Program-made: the position numbers and the translations under genes
Notes under the pieces: model-generated
Told to the model about the DNA's origin: nothing
The model's database searches: none
The model's input: only the letters and a program-made list of their open reading frames with translations
Shown here: positions 32,626-44,300 of the stretch, one piece after another
Layout: the number at the start of each line of letters is the position of its first letter
How positions within the stretch are numbered: the stretch's first letter is position 1
Source: Phylloscopus collybita
Lineage: Eukaryota; Chordata; Aves; Passeriformes; Phylloscopidae
Direction of reading: 5' to 3'
Length of the DNA: 64,000 bases
NCBI GenBank assembly: GCA_027886175.1
Contig: JAJNNQ010000013.1
Coordinates: 6,219,501 to 6,283,500, forward strand

Positions 32626-34887
32626 TGATTCCATTCAGTATTCAAATTTTGAATTGTAATATCTGGCTGGGTTTCTTAGTTGAAGAATACCAGTCAAATA
32701 GAGTTTACCGTTCTTGCACGGGTTGCTGCTATAATCTGTATGTATCACTGTGGGATTTGCCAATTTCTGAAGTACCTCATTGTGAGTTTTAACATACTAA
32801 GGTGGGGCAAAGACCGCTGACACACAAACAACAGTGAGCCTCTGTTAGAGCTGTTGTGCTGCTTTCACTCACCCAGGCAGACTCTGAATTAGCTGCAAGT
32901 AGTGCAAACCATACTGAATGAAAATATCAAATACCAAATTTTCCATGTTTTTGTGGTTCTCCCGTTGCTGGTGGCAGCACAGTGTATCTTAGGGGGAGTG
33001 CTGGGCAGTAGTGCTGTGAGGTAATGGGGCAGAACAAGGTTCATGTAAAGGGAGAGTTTGTAACTGCACAGTGCAGCAGGCTGAGATGCATCCTGGGCTA
33101 TGATACAATGATGAGCCAGTTTCTGTGGATTTGGGTTCAATCTCTTAAGTTGGCTTTAGGCTTTTATTTTAAGTGAGAGAAGTCAAAAGGAAAAAGGTGT
33201 TCTGATAAAAATCTAATGCTTTCCTAATATGTATATATTGATGACTCGAAATTGAGGAACCTATGGAGTCTGTATAAATACTAGAGCTTCACAGTCTCTA
33301 AATGCTATATAATGCTTCTGTAAGCAACTCAGGGGCATCCAGCAAGTGCTGATGAACATCACAGAAGCTGGGTCAACTCTTCCTCTGCAAGCTGAAGCTT
33401 CAGGAGAGAGATGTTCAGGGATGTCCCGCTAGTTTTCCAGACTTTGTGTGCTGTGATCCTAAATTGCAGCACTCTGCTGCTGAGTAAGTGCAGTGTTGAC
33501 AGAGGGAGTCAGTAAAACAAAGATGAGGTGCTATATTCAATTCCAGAATTGCATGTTTTCTTGCATAAAGTGCAGAGTACTTTTGGTCTGTTCACTCCTG
33601 CTAACTAATAATAAAAAGGTAGCAGCCCTGTGGAATGCAGTGTCTTTACAGTGCCCTGTTAGTGGTTTCTAAAACTCTCCTTAACTCGGGACATTTTTCA
33701 AGAAATAATTTTTTATCTTGCCTTAGCATGAAGCTTTATTTTAAAGACTCAAATTGTTTATGCTGTGCAGCCATCATCTTTGTGCCTCTAACAGACACTA
33801 AATCTTAGCTGAACCATCAAAAACTGCACCACTGCCAGGAGAAGTACCTGAGACTTCACTTTGGTGCTTGACTGGTTTTGAGCAGAGAATGTTTTTGTGT
33901 AAGTTGTTTTCAGCATATTTAATTTAAGGGCAGGGGCAAAAGGGATTTTTTTTTATTCCTGACAACTTTCAGTTTTGTTTACTTCTGTTAATGTATATTT
34001 TTTTGACTGAATTGGATTTTGCATTTCAAATATATTTGTTTTGAATTATTTCAGTTGTTCCTTTACTAATTATTGTCTTGTTTGCACTGACAGCATTGTA
34101 AAATTATTTAAAGAATACACATCCTCAGTGTTACTTTAACGTACATAATTTATATCCTTTGTTAGAGAGATGTGATCAGTTGAGGCTCTCAAGTATCTTA
34201 ATTTTAACATATCCATCTTAGTACAGGACCTGATTTTGTGGTTAACTGTTCTCCACAGACCACAGTAGTGACAGATCAATCCTGTTAGCATCCTCTAGCC
34301 TTGAGATTGCAAAATGTTTAGCCTCTAAGAACTACAGTAATGCCTTTGTTCTACTTGCCCAAAGCTCTACACATTTACACCTCCTTCCTGTGGCCATGGA
34401 TCCCGGCAGATCCAGGCAGGGAGTGAGACCCCAGGGCTGTGGCAGGTACCAGGGGTGCACTGAGGCTTCCCAGTGCACTTCACGTGGAAGTGCCACGTCC
34501 TGTGCCAGCTCTTGGCCCGTGGCATGCAGTACTGCCTGAATAAACGCAGCAGGAGTCAAAACATGGAAGTTTGAACTTCAGTTTCTCTGAAATTGCTTCC
34601 TCGGGGATGTTTCTCACAAATCGGTTACTGACATCCCAGCTCCTAATGTTTTCTTTCCTCCAAATACTTAACTTTGGTCAAACCACAGTGAGCAGGTTCT
34701 TCAGGAACATGGTGCCAGACAATTACCCTAAAGATTCAGCATTACCTTTGTAACACAAAACACATAACTGGCTCTTGGTCTCAGGCATGGCATGAAACAA
34801 GGAAATTCAATTTGAGAACAGCAAGTCCAGAAAAATCTGGTCAGGCAAATGCCTAAATGTGATTTATAGTTCTAAACATACAACTTC

Positions 34888-34914
<27 letters not shown>
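34888..34914. repeat. (AT)n microsatellite
   Basis: About 13 uninterrupted AT dinucleotides, followed by ACACAC. It is intergenic and probably length-polymorphic. Confidence 0.95.
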
Positions 34915-34919
<5 letters not shown>

Positions 34920-36883
34920 GGTTGCACATCTCCATACACCTTTTTAAAATGATACTTTCCTAATGTAGAATCATAACAGGGATTCAATCTGTTAGTTTTG
35001 TATGAGAACTTAAGCACTAGTAAAGGTTTGCTAGCATGTTCATGGGGCTGTTCAGTAGAAAAAATTGCAATTTTTTTGGGTCTCTAAGGAAGAGAAGCCA
35101 AACCCCTAAGTATTTCTAATCAGCTAGCAATCACCCTGCATAATGTACAACTGAAGTGAACAAAGTCCCTTCAAGAGTTCTAGCTCTGGTTTGCATCACA
35201 GTGCCACCAGTTCCACCAGAACTTCTTTAAAAATCTCATGCTTTAAAGAAATTAATGTCTGCCAGAGGCATGGGATAACAGAACATCAGCACCACAAACC
35301 TTGTGCAAATTTGCCCTGAAGAGAAGCTAACAGGCAAAAAGTTTATAAAAATGGGGGGTGGGGAGGGGGACATGGAGCTGCAGAACCATTTTCCACAGGG
35401 AGTCAGGAAAGCAGTCTTGTTTCAAACATTTTTGACAGACAGCTTAGTTGGACATCCCTCCTCCAGCCAGTGGCTTCACCAAAATCTTCAAAGCCAGTGA
35501 AACTCCTTAGTCCAGCACAGGGCTGTTACTCAGTGTTTTAAAGCTCCTGTGTGTGCCTGTGGAGGACATTGTTCTATGCAGAGACACACAACACTGAACC
35601 CATGGGGGAAAACTGAGGCCGTTTTCCAGGCCACACAGAGCTTTGAGCATTGCTGTTTGCTGAGGCACGGAGGGGTGGCACAGACCAAAACTTGCCTCCA
35701 GAGAAGCAGCCAGGAGCTTTGCTGCTGCTTCCCATGGGGCCATCACCTCATCCAGAGGTCTGTCCTGAGGGATCTACTCCCCTCGGTTCCCTCTGCAGTC
35801 CAGGCATTTCCCTCTGTCTGTCCCTGCTTCTCTTGAGTAACATGAACAGAAATGGAATTACTTGCATTCTCTTTATCCAGCTCTGTTTCATTTAAATAGA
35901 TTCTGACATGAGCTGTAGTAGAATTGTTTTGTGAAAAAAACAGGTAAGAAATACGTGCATAAGACAATTTCCTACACACTTCTATGCATTATATTTTTGA
36001 AGGCTTGGATTTTTTTCCCCCACAGTTTGTTATTTAAGCAGTAGCTGCCTGTAGACAAGGTTCAAATCTCAGTGGTTTTACCTGGAATTGCTTCAGGTTT
36101 TACTAAACAATTTCATCACATACAAGGAAAGACAGGAATAGCAAAAAAAAGAATCTATGCAACTTGGGGAAATTTCAGCATTTCCATTCACATCATGGTC
36201 TGATTTATCTGACTGACTGGGGGATCCACCTGTTGTGCTGAGATGTTTTCCAGCAGTAATGACTCTCACGAGCTTTTTGTAAGCTTCTTTTAATTCCCAA
36301 TGTATTTCTTTCCTGTTTCTACAAATATAAACTTTGATTTCTAATTCTTGTTTTTTCAGCAGTGAATGCTCCACCCCAGGCATCACAATAATACAAACAA
36401 ATACTCATAATTACCATCTTGGAGGTAAAAAAAAGAAAAAAGTTTTGTTTTCTGAACACCACCACATGAATGATGGTGGAAATTCTGGGAAATACCCAGA
36501 GCAAAATCACACCCAAAACCCCCACAGTGTGCCCCAACAAAATGCAGCAGCCACAGAGTCCAGCAGGTCAAATCACCCTTCCCAGGATTTACAACAATCC
36601 CAACAGTGAATTTAGAACTTGCCTCTGTTTCCAGCCTCAGTACCTGCAGTCACCTCACATGGCACAAAAATAGTAGCCAACCAAGTAACCTGTGTAAGGA
36701 GGTTAAAAAAAAATACAAAAATCAGATTTTTCTCCACCTGGTAATTATACAGAGAAGTTCAGCATTTTTATTACATTGTTCCTCAGGAGTGTCTCTGTTC
36801 ACACCACAGAGTTACAATTGAGACCAAAAGCATACGTGAAGGTACGTGAGCAAACCTCTCTAGTTTCCCATCAGAGGTAAAAT

Positions 36884-36922
36884 GGGAAAGGGAAAGGGAA
36901 AGGGAAAGGGAAAGGGAAAGGG
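36884..36922 (+). repeat. (GGGAAA)n hexanucleotide repeat
   Basis: Seven GGG runs are separated by exactly AAA, then the repeat degenerates into GGAGAGGAAGG. The plus strand meets the simplest G-quadruplex pattern (four or more GGG tracts with 3-nt loops). Confidence 0.95.
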
Positions 36923-37832
36923 AGAGGAAGGAAAAAGGAAAGGCAAGGCACATATTTCAAAGTACAGAGCAGTGTGAAAGAAAGATTGGGCCAGGAAATT
37001 ATTCTTTCTACCAACTGAGAGCATTTCCATAGTTTAGGCATGGATGTATTTTATATCATATCCCTGAAGATGGGAAGACTAAGATTGGTCCAGGGCTGAG
37101 CACCAGACTGTTTAACAAGCACCAGATTAAATTGTTTACATCCCTCTCTCTTAACTGATAAATTTGTAGCTTATATGTAGGTTAGCAGGCATAGCTTTTT
37201 GGAAAGGTATCAATATTGTATTGTTATACAGACACATTATAATTTTAAACTAGATTTTGAATTTGAACAGTCATGGTGAAATCAATAATAATTTGAATAT
37301 TTTATTCTACCATTTTTTCTCCAGTATTGGCATATGAATTATACATTTGAATTTAATAGACAACCTCTGAGGAGACCATTAACTCAAACATTCTTGCAGC
37401 AATTAGCTTTTATCTGCTATGGATCCATTTCAGTATTTTCTATTTGAAGTAGAAAGCCGTAGTAAGTGCCAAACTAGAGCCGAATTGCAGCCAAGAGAAA
37501 GCTTTTTAGGAAAAGCAGATGCCAGGCAAAAAGAGTTTTCTTTTTTAAGCTATCCACACCCCAAAACATTTCTCGATGATCCCCTATCACCTTCCTGTCC
37601 CTTAGGCTGCTGTGCCAGAGACAGCCCTTGGCTGGCCGGGTTGTGCTGATGCTTGCACAGGGTTTGTCTGGGATAATGGGGAAGCATTCATTCCCACTTT
37701 AAAAAGTGTTAACCAATCGCCTTTAGAACTCCCAAGCACGAGTCAAGTTGATGGGTGGGAAAGTTTTTCCCACCTAAAGTCCCCAGCTGGTATTGAGCTA
37801 TTGAAAACTACTTAAATAAACAGCTCTTCTCC

Positions 37833-37908
37833 TAATCCGGGTTGTTTTGGTAATGCTGATTGCTCTCTGTGATGACTTTAAAGGTAGAAGTCTCAAAGGT
37901 CTAATTAG
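37833..37908. promoter_or_regulatory. candidate photoreceptor enhancer motif cluster
   Basis: Within 76 bp there is a CRX/OTX-type TAATCC (37833-37838), an NRL half-site-like TGCTGATTGC near 37855, and a palindromic homeodomain site CTAATTAG (37901-37908). The cluster is 2.5 kb upstream of PRPH2, which in vertebrates is expressed in rods and cones under CRX/NRL control. The motifs are short and could co-occur by chance. Confidence 0.3.
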
Positions 37909-40097
37909 TACTCGAGTGTCCCCTCCTGAACATCCTGATCATCTCGAAGCTAACGCTGGCAATTGAGCAGTGATTCATGAGGATCCTTCCCATTTCCTTT
38001 GTTTATAGGCAGAAGAGTAAACCTGGAGGGATCAGAGAGCCCCGAAGAATGTCCTGCATGTGCTACCACAATACTTTGATTCCTGAATTAGAGGGAACAC
38101 GTAAAGTATGCACTTACAAGATTTTGCTGCATCAGATTTATCATGGGTATCTAAATGTTAAATTATTAAGTTGACAGGTATTCGGATTCATCTGTGTTCC
38201 TGAATACGAAATTACCCATATCCAGGCTTCCATCTGCTGTGGCAGGAAGTATTTCACTGCATATCCTCATGACCTACAGACCTGGTACAGAAATCTTTTC
38301 CACTTCAATTACTGTTTCAGGGTCATCACCGACAAGAAAGGCAATGGTTTCGAGTTCTTTTATCTGGAATTAACTCCAGGCTGTCAGATAAATACATTTT
38401 CCAAACTCAAATCTCTTAGCTGAGCCCTGAAAGAGTCAGTGAAACACATGCTGCATTGACTGTGGGATATTTTGCCAGGAGAGATGCTATTTCAGCCCCA
38501 TGACTTATTGCACAAAAACATGAATAGGCTCTCTCAAGAAACAGCATTTCTCATCCACTTCAGGGCAAGAGGAGAGAATAGTCCCTGATGGATAATCACC
38601 TTCCCTCTCATCTTACACACTCAGTCTTCACCAGCAAGGGCAGCAGCAATGCAAACAACCAGGCTTGCTTTAGAAAAATCCCAGTTACCAACTGCTCTCC
38701 AGCTCACTGCAATAGCACCAGTATGGGCTGGGGAATGTCCACCACGAAAACCTTCAATTAGGACAGGAAGAAGTAGCGAGCTGCCAGCCTTTGTCCTTCC
38801 TGAAGGAACCCTTCAGCATTCCAGGATCTCAAATGGTAACTGAGAAGCATCCACGGCACCACAGAGCTAGAGACATCAAAATGTTATTTTTCAGTGCTTG
38901 GGCTTTTTAATTATGTGCGTTATTATTTTTCACACTTGCCTTCCTCCTAGCACATCCCTTCCCCTCTCTGTCCCCGAGGGCTAGTGGCCATGCTGCTGCC
39001 AGCCACTAGAGGATGCCCCCAGGGACTTGGATGGTGGCAGCAGCAGGTCCGGCTGACAGGCAAGAGAGAATCCTCCCAGTCCCTCTTCTGGGGCTGCTCC
39101 TTTCTCCCCTGCAGCATTAGCACCCATGCCCTCAGACACCTGCAGGATGACATCCCACTGCTGGGGGTTAATTTCACGTGGTGGTGGCAGGGGATGAGGC
39201 AGCACAGGAATTTACCAGCAGCTCCAAACCTCTGTGAGGCGAGTGGGAGATGGTATTTCAGAGCAAGCAGAGCTCCTCAAGCAGCAGAGCGAGTGAAAGC
39301 CCAGCACCTCTGCTTGCCTGACACAGCTGTGTGCTGCACGGAGGAGGCTGCAGCCCCAGGAGGGGGTCATACCCTCCCTTCTGCCCACTCCAGCGTGAAA
39401 GCAGAGCCAGCTGCAGGTCCTTCAGCAGAGCCTGAGCACCCCGGGATGCCTCCCTTGCACTCAGATACAACATCCCCAGGGTCCCTCTCCAGCTGCTGAG
39501 TTGAATTCCTCCCCGGTGTAAAGTCCCGGGTGGGTCTCCTTGGGGGGAAGCCCTGCTCCCCTCTCTGGCCTGGTGATTATCCAGTAAGCTGCTCATGCCA
39601 GCTCACTTTTTATAAAAGCATCTCTAGATTTCAGCCCGGGGTTTATTTATTGAGTTTCTCTGCACTTTTCCTTTCTCCTGCTCTCCTGCCAAGACTCAGA
39701 GATGGTGCAAGCCCTGGAAGTAAATAGAAAACGCCAAGCTCCGTTTTTTTAGGTCACCGTAAACTACACGCTTATCTGCTTTCAGAATACATAAGCCACA
39801 GGATGTCATCTCCAGTCAACACAGAAGGATAAGGACTAGAACATGGCTTTGGCTGTAGATATGAATATGTTGGGACCACAGTGGAGAATGTTTGTGTACA
39901 ATATTTTTAATCCAGAGCCCTCTTCCTTTTTCCTCTAAGGTTCCGTATTCTTCTGGCAACAAAGATCTTTTTATATCTCTGGGGTTTCATATTCCGCCCA
40001 GCAGCCTATCATAGGAGAGCACAAATCTACTAAATAGTAAAATGAGGGATTACTTCCACTCATCTGTTGACAGACATTTCTCCAAATTGGATCAAAT

Positions 40098-40211
40098 GAT
40101 TAAAGGTATTAGAATGACGTCTTGCAGATCCAGATCAAATCATTTGAAACCTTGAGAGTGTTTCTCCTTTGCTTGGAAGAAACCACCAGAAATAGTTGTA
40201 GGTGCTAATTG
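40098..40211 (+). promoter_or_regulatory. PRPH2: candidate PRPH2 proximal promoter motifs
   Basis: A GATTA (CRX/OTX half-site, 40098-40102) and CTAATTG (40205-40211, reverse complement of the photoreceptor PCE-1/Ret-1 element CAATTAG) lie 337 and 230 bp upstream of the PRPH2 ATG. I recall a human PRPH2 5' UTR of roughly 250 nt, so these would fall at or just before the start of transcription. There is no obvious TATA box. Confidence 0.35.
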
Positions 40212-40434
40212 CCCATTATTCTCATTAATGTGAAATTGTTAGCTGGGACCTTCGAACATTTTACTTACTTGAATCCTAAGCAGGGACCTTCAAGATGGAA
40301 GGAGCGTGCAGTGGCTCGCTTCCCGATGTGCCGTTCGGGATCTCTTCTGACGCCTGAATGGTTCTTCCTCGAGTTGCTTACGCTGAGAAGAGGGGTCCAG
40401 GCTGTGAAATCTTCCAACATCTCCCACTACAAAG

Positions 40435-41015
40435 ATGGCACTGCTGAAAGTCAAATTCAATCAGAAGAAACGGGTAAAACTAGCGCAGGGACTATGGCTC
40501 ATGAACTGGTTTTCGGTGTTTGCTGGAATCCTTGTTTTTAGCATGGGATTGTTCCTCAAAATTGAGCTCCGGAAGCGAAGCGAAGTGATGGACAATTCTG
40601 AAAGCCACTTTGTGCCCAATTCTTTGATATTGATGGGTATATTATCCTGCGCCTTCAATGGTTTTGCTGGAAAAATTTGTTACGATTCTCTGGATCCCGC
40701 TAAATTTGCCAAGTGGAAGCCTTTGCTGAAACCTTACCTGGCACTGTGCTGCGTCTTTAACATGCTCCTTTTCTTCGTTGCTCTGATTTGCTTTCTCATG
40801 CGGGGCTCCCTGGACAGCACCCTGGCCCAGGGGCTCAAGAACGGCATGAAGTTCTACCGGGACACGGACACCCCTGGAAGATGCTTCATGAAGAAGACCA
40901 TCGACATGCTCCAGATTGAGTTCAAGTGCTGTGGCAACAACGGCTACAAAGATTGGTTCGAAATCCAGTGGATCAGCAACAGATACCTGGACTTCAGCTC
41001 CAAAGAAGTGAAAGA
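40435..41015 (+). CDS. PRPH2: peripherin-2 exon 1 (residues 1-193 plus 2 nt)
   Basis: PRPH2 (peripherin/rds) is a photoreceptor tetraspanin that oligomerises with itself and ROM1 to shape outer-segment disc rims. This exon begins MALLKVKF with a good Kozak context (AAAGATGG). It encodes TM1 (~20-42), TM2 (~60-80), TM3 (~100-123) and the first half of the large intradiscal loop. In the loop are Cys150, which forms the intermolecular disulfide, and the CCG motif at 165-167. The exon ends AAAGA|GTAAGT; the split codon GA|C gives Asp194, so the Glu implied by reading into the intron is wrong. The length of 581 nt equals the coding part of mammalian exon 1. The full product is 354 aa, slightly longer than human (346). 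Confidence 0.98.
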
Positions 41016-43438
41016 GTAAGTGACTTGCCGGGGTTTGTGTCACGTAGTTCCGATGTTTGATCAATGTTGTCCTCAAGTGCCAACAGGCACTGACTGGAAG
41101 GGGGTTTGTGTGAAATGGGGTCTTGTGTAATAAAGCATCCCAAATGACCAGCTAGATTGCTTCCTCCCCTGACAAATTCCTCCAAAGCCATCCATCCATA
41201 ACACAAAATAAAAAGCACCAAACTACAATTCCCACTCTTACTCAGCGTGACGTAAACAGACTTAGTAGTTTTTACTGTCTTTTACTGCTTTATAAACCCA
41301 TTACCTTGTGAGCCACACTACCAAAATCAACAGGAAAGTACCAGAACTTTACTAATCCTTAAGCAGATGTCAATGTGATTTATTAATTTCCTAAAAAAAA
41401 AGAATTCCCTGGAAATATACTGTTGATACCACTTTTGAAACTCCACTTAGATATTGGCAGCTAATCAGGCGCATGGAAATGAATAGAGGCAGTAACACTT
41501 TGCCAATAACCCATGTGTTTCAGATCCTTAAGATTTAGAATTTTATTTTTATATTCACTCAATGGATTGCTTCAGTGCTGTGATAATACTGAGCACCAAC
41601 TGATGTTCCTACCTTTACACAGTGGCCCTTGTAGCCATATGTATTTGAAGTTCTGCCCTGGGCCTAATTTTTTAAAACTTCACATGAAAGCAGAACTAGT
41701 TTATTGTTTCTATACAAACCAGACCAGGTTGTTGACCAGAAACACCTTAATGGCTTTGATGTCAGGTCCCAAAGAGGCAGTAATCCCAAAATCAGGTTAG
41801 GTGCAGTAAGCTCAAGCAGAAAATAAACATGAGAACAAAATGAACCTTTGAAATGAAAAAGATAGCATTAGGCATAAATACCCACAACATTTTAAAAAAT
41901 TGAGCACCGGGGAAAGAGATGTTTATTCTGGGTTCTTTGGGAACATCATTCATTAACGTTTATGCTCTGTGGTTGCATAATGGGTCCTGTAAACTGGAAG
42001 CAATCTGCTTTTTAAATACACTGCCTGTATTAAAAATGTCTGAAGTAATTTTGAAAAAAAGCTTTGTGTCTCTCTTGGGATCTCTTGGGATCCCTGCCTG
42101 ACTGTGTAAATTCTGTTTCACTTGCGTGTCCCCCTCTGCCTCTTCTTTTGACTTGTTGGGTGGTCTGGTTGTTTTTGCAATTCTGAAAGAGGACTTAGTG
42201 AAAACTGTTACAGATTTAACCCCTTGCACTGCAGGGTGTTATAACAAATACATTCACTATTGAACAAGGCGGTGTTTCCAGTGCGAAGGTACGTCCGTGG
42301 GTATAAATAACTACTTGAAAAAACCTTGCCAGCATTATATGGAGATTTGAGAGCTGTAACTTAATCCAGCAGCAGTGGAAGGGCAATGCACAGAGGGAAA
42401 ACAAGGTTATACTGTCCTTAATAACTGATGCCTTGTTTGGGACTGAGACTCAAGGTAGTTTCTTTGTACTACGGAGGCAGGAAATAGGGCATTAAAAATC
42501 TACAAATGGGTTTCAGTGAATTCAAGGTTGTACTATGTGTGGGTGCACAATCTCTGCTCCCATTCCTGGTGGGGTACTCTGGCCCCTTTGAAGCCAATAG
42601 TAAAGTTCTCCTTAGCTCCAAGGAAGGTGGAAGTCTGCCCTCCACAATGGGATTTTTATATTATTTGTAGAGCAAAGGCCTGACCCAATATCCAATCTCT
42701 CTGAAACTGGTGGAGCATTTACACATGAATGGGAATTAGACCCAATCCAGGAGGACACTTCACATTTAGAGAGAAAACCTCAACTGTGTTTGCTGTTTAG
42801 ATATATTTAGGTCATGACTGCAAAGTGGAATTTCCCTTCACCAGGCTGTTGGAATCACCTCTCTATGACACAATTTTAAGATATCCGTATAGAAAGCTAC
42901 AAGTGACACTCAATTTTTTTTTTTTCCTCTCTACATCTCTGGGACTTTCCATTCTGTGATTTTCTAAGCAAAATGACCTGTTTTAAAACTGCAGTCTTTT
43001 TATTACAGTATTTTTGCAAAGTCAGTGGAACTATTTGCCTTCTAAGTTATCTTGCATCTAAACCTCTCCTAAGACACCAGGCTAAATGACTGTTTACAGA
43101 GAGCAACCACAGTGTCAGATGAACAATAGCTGGGGAGCTCCTGCAAGGACTTTGGAAATTTTGCAACATCCTGTTGCTGAAGCACATTTCGTGTTTTCAA
43201 TACTGGCTACCTTCCCAAGCCAAGAATAAATGCACAACCCCTCCCTGGAGCAATTATCATCAAAAAGAAGCTATTAGGTTTGCTGGATCAATGCTCTAGC
43301 TGGGTATAGTGGGTTCCAAGGCTATTTTGGGTTCTTTTCCAAGCTCAGGTCAGCTCCAGCACCTCCCTTCCATCATAACTGTGCTGTGATCACTCTTTTC
43401 TGACTGCCCCTCCTGAATTCTCACTGCCATTTAACTTT

Positions 43439-43837
43439 TGTTAAAAACTAATATTTTTTTGAAGGAGTGACCCGAGAGCGTGCATTTCCACCAGGAGGAG
43501 TTAATTACTCTGTTGTATCCCTCTGGGGATGGTTTACCCCAAAAGGAGCCCCAAAGCTGTAACTGTGTAGTGTAACCCTACCTTCCCCTGCTATCTCTGA
43601 CCAACTGGCTCAGTGCCAGCTATCTGTCCTCGGACAGAGGGTCTACATAAACCCATGTTCTTCCTTGTTCGTTCTCTTTGCCCCTAAAATCCCTTCAAAA
43701 ATAAAGCCTTAAAACAATCCTAAGTAAAGAGCCTCTTTTAAATCTCTTCCCCTTTCCTAAAGTAATCTTAGCCCAAAGCCCTCCAAAATCTAAGCTAGCA
43801 GTCAAAGCCAAAAAAACAAAAAGCTAAAATTACAACA
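43439..43837 (+). mobile_element. possible solo LTR of an avian ERV
   Basis: A 399-bp block starts TGTTAAAA and ends ATTACAACA (TG...CA type). It carries a TATA-like CTACATAAA near 43644, then an AATAAA signal near 43699 and a C/T-rich U5-like stretch. This is the internal order of a retroviral LTR. I could not find a clean target-site duplication (the flanks ACTTT and TTACT do not match), and I do not recognise the family, so the boundaries and the call are tentative. Confidence 0.35.
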
Positions 43838-43996
43838 TTACTCAGTGTAGCCTTGACACAGAAAAGGATTTTGGAGAGAAAGGATACCCTGGACACACAC
43901 CGCTGTGTGAACCAGGGGACACGGAGAAAAGGCACGGTGGAAAATCCTCCTTGCCTTTGCTTTCCTTCCTCGTGCAGATTTGCTCCTGGATATCCT

Positions 43997-44022
43997 TGTC
44001 TGTCTGTCTGTCTGTCTGTGTG
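43997..44022 (+). repeat. (TGTC)n microsatellite next to PRPH2 exon 2
   Basis: Five TGTC units run into TGTGTGT, ending 31 bp before the exon 2 start at 44054. The repeat occupies the interval where the branch point and upstream polypyrimidine tract of this intron would lie. Confidence 0.95.
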
Positions 44023-44053
44023 TATTCACGCTCCCTTCTGCCCTTGCCCGTAG

Positions 44054-44300
44054 CCGGATCAAAAGCAACGTGGACGGGAGGTACCTGGTGGACGGCGTCC
44101 CCTTCAGCTGCTGCAACCCCAGCTCTCCCAGGCCCTGCATCCAGTACCAGGTCACCAACAACTCTGCCCACTACAGCTACGACTACCAGACCGAGGAGCT
44201 CAACCTGTGGCGCCGCGGCTGCCGGGAAGCGCTCCTCAACTACTACAGCGGCATGATGAGCTCCATGGGCGCCGTCATCCTCCTCGTCTGGCTCTTTGAG
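44054..44300 (+). CDS. PRPH2: peripherin-2 exon 2 (residues 194-276)
   Basis: The acceptor is GCCCGTAG|C and the donor GAG|GTAACC. The 247-nt length equals mammalian exon 2. It encodes the second half of the intradiscal loop and most of TM4. The loop cysteines 213, 214, 222 and 250 are all present; with 150, 165 and 166 this completes the seven conserved residues. The N-glycosylation sequon Asn229-Asn-Ser is kept, as are Pro210, Arg220 and Pro216, familiar sites of human retinal-disease substitutions. TM4 begins near residue 263 ([13 protein letters not shown]) and continues into exon 3. Confidence 0.98.

Larger units (their letters stand above)
32626..40097. other. TBCC-PRPH2 intergenic region
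   Basis: About 7.5 kb follow TBCC before the PRPH2 promoter. Part may be TBCC 3' UTR. Open frames are short and unrelated to known families. There is a hairpin-prone patch at 34455-34478 (GTGCACTG / CAGTGCAC arms around 8 bases). The simple repeats and a homeobox-type motif cluster at 37833-37908 are listed separately. I see no additional gene or recognisable retroelement. Confidence 0.6.
41016..44053 (+). other. PRPH2: PRPH2 intron 1 (3038 bp)
   Basis: The intron starts GTAAGT and ends TTGCCCGTAG. Its right part contains a possible solo LTR (43439-43837), and a TGTC microsatellite ends about 30 bp before the acceptor. Otherwise I see no gene or confident element. Confidence 0.95.

Noticed and set aside
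38984..39499. 171-aa open frame between TBCC and PRPH2
   Set aside because: No recognisable similarity, no flanking splice sites or promoter, and overlapping frames on the opposite strand; probably chance in locally GC-rich sequence.
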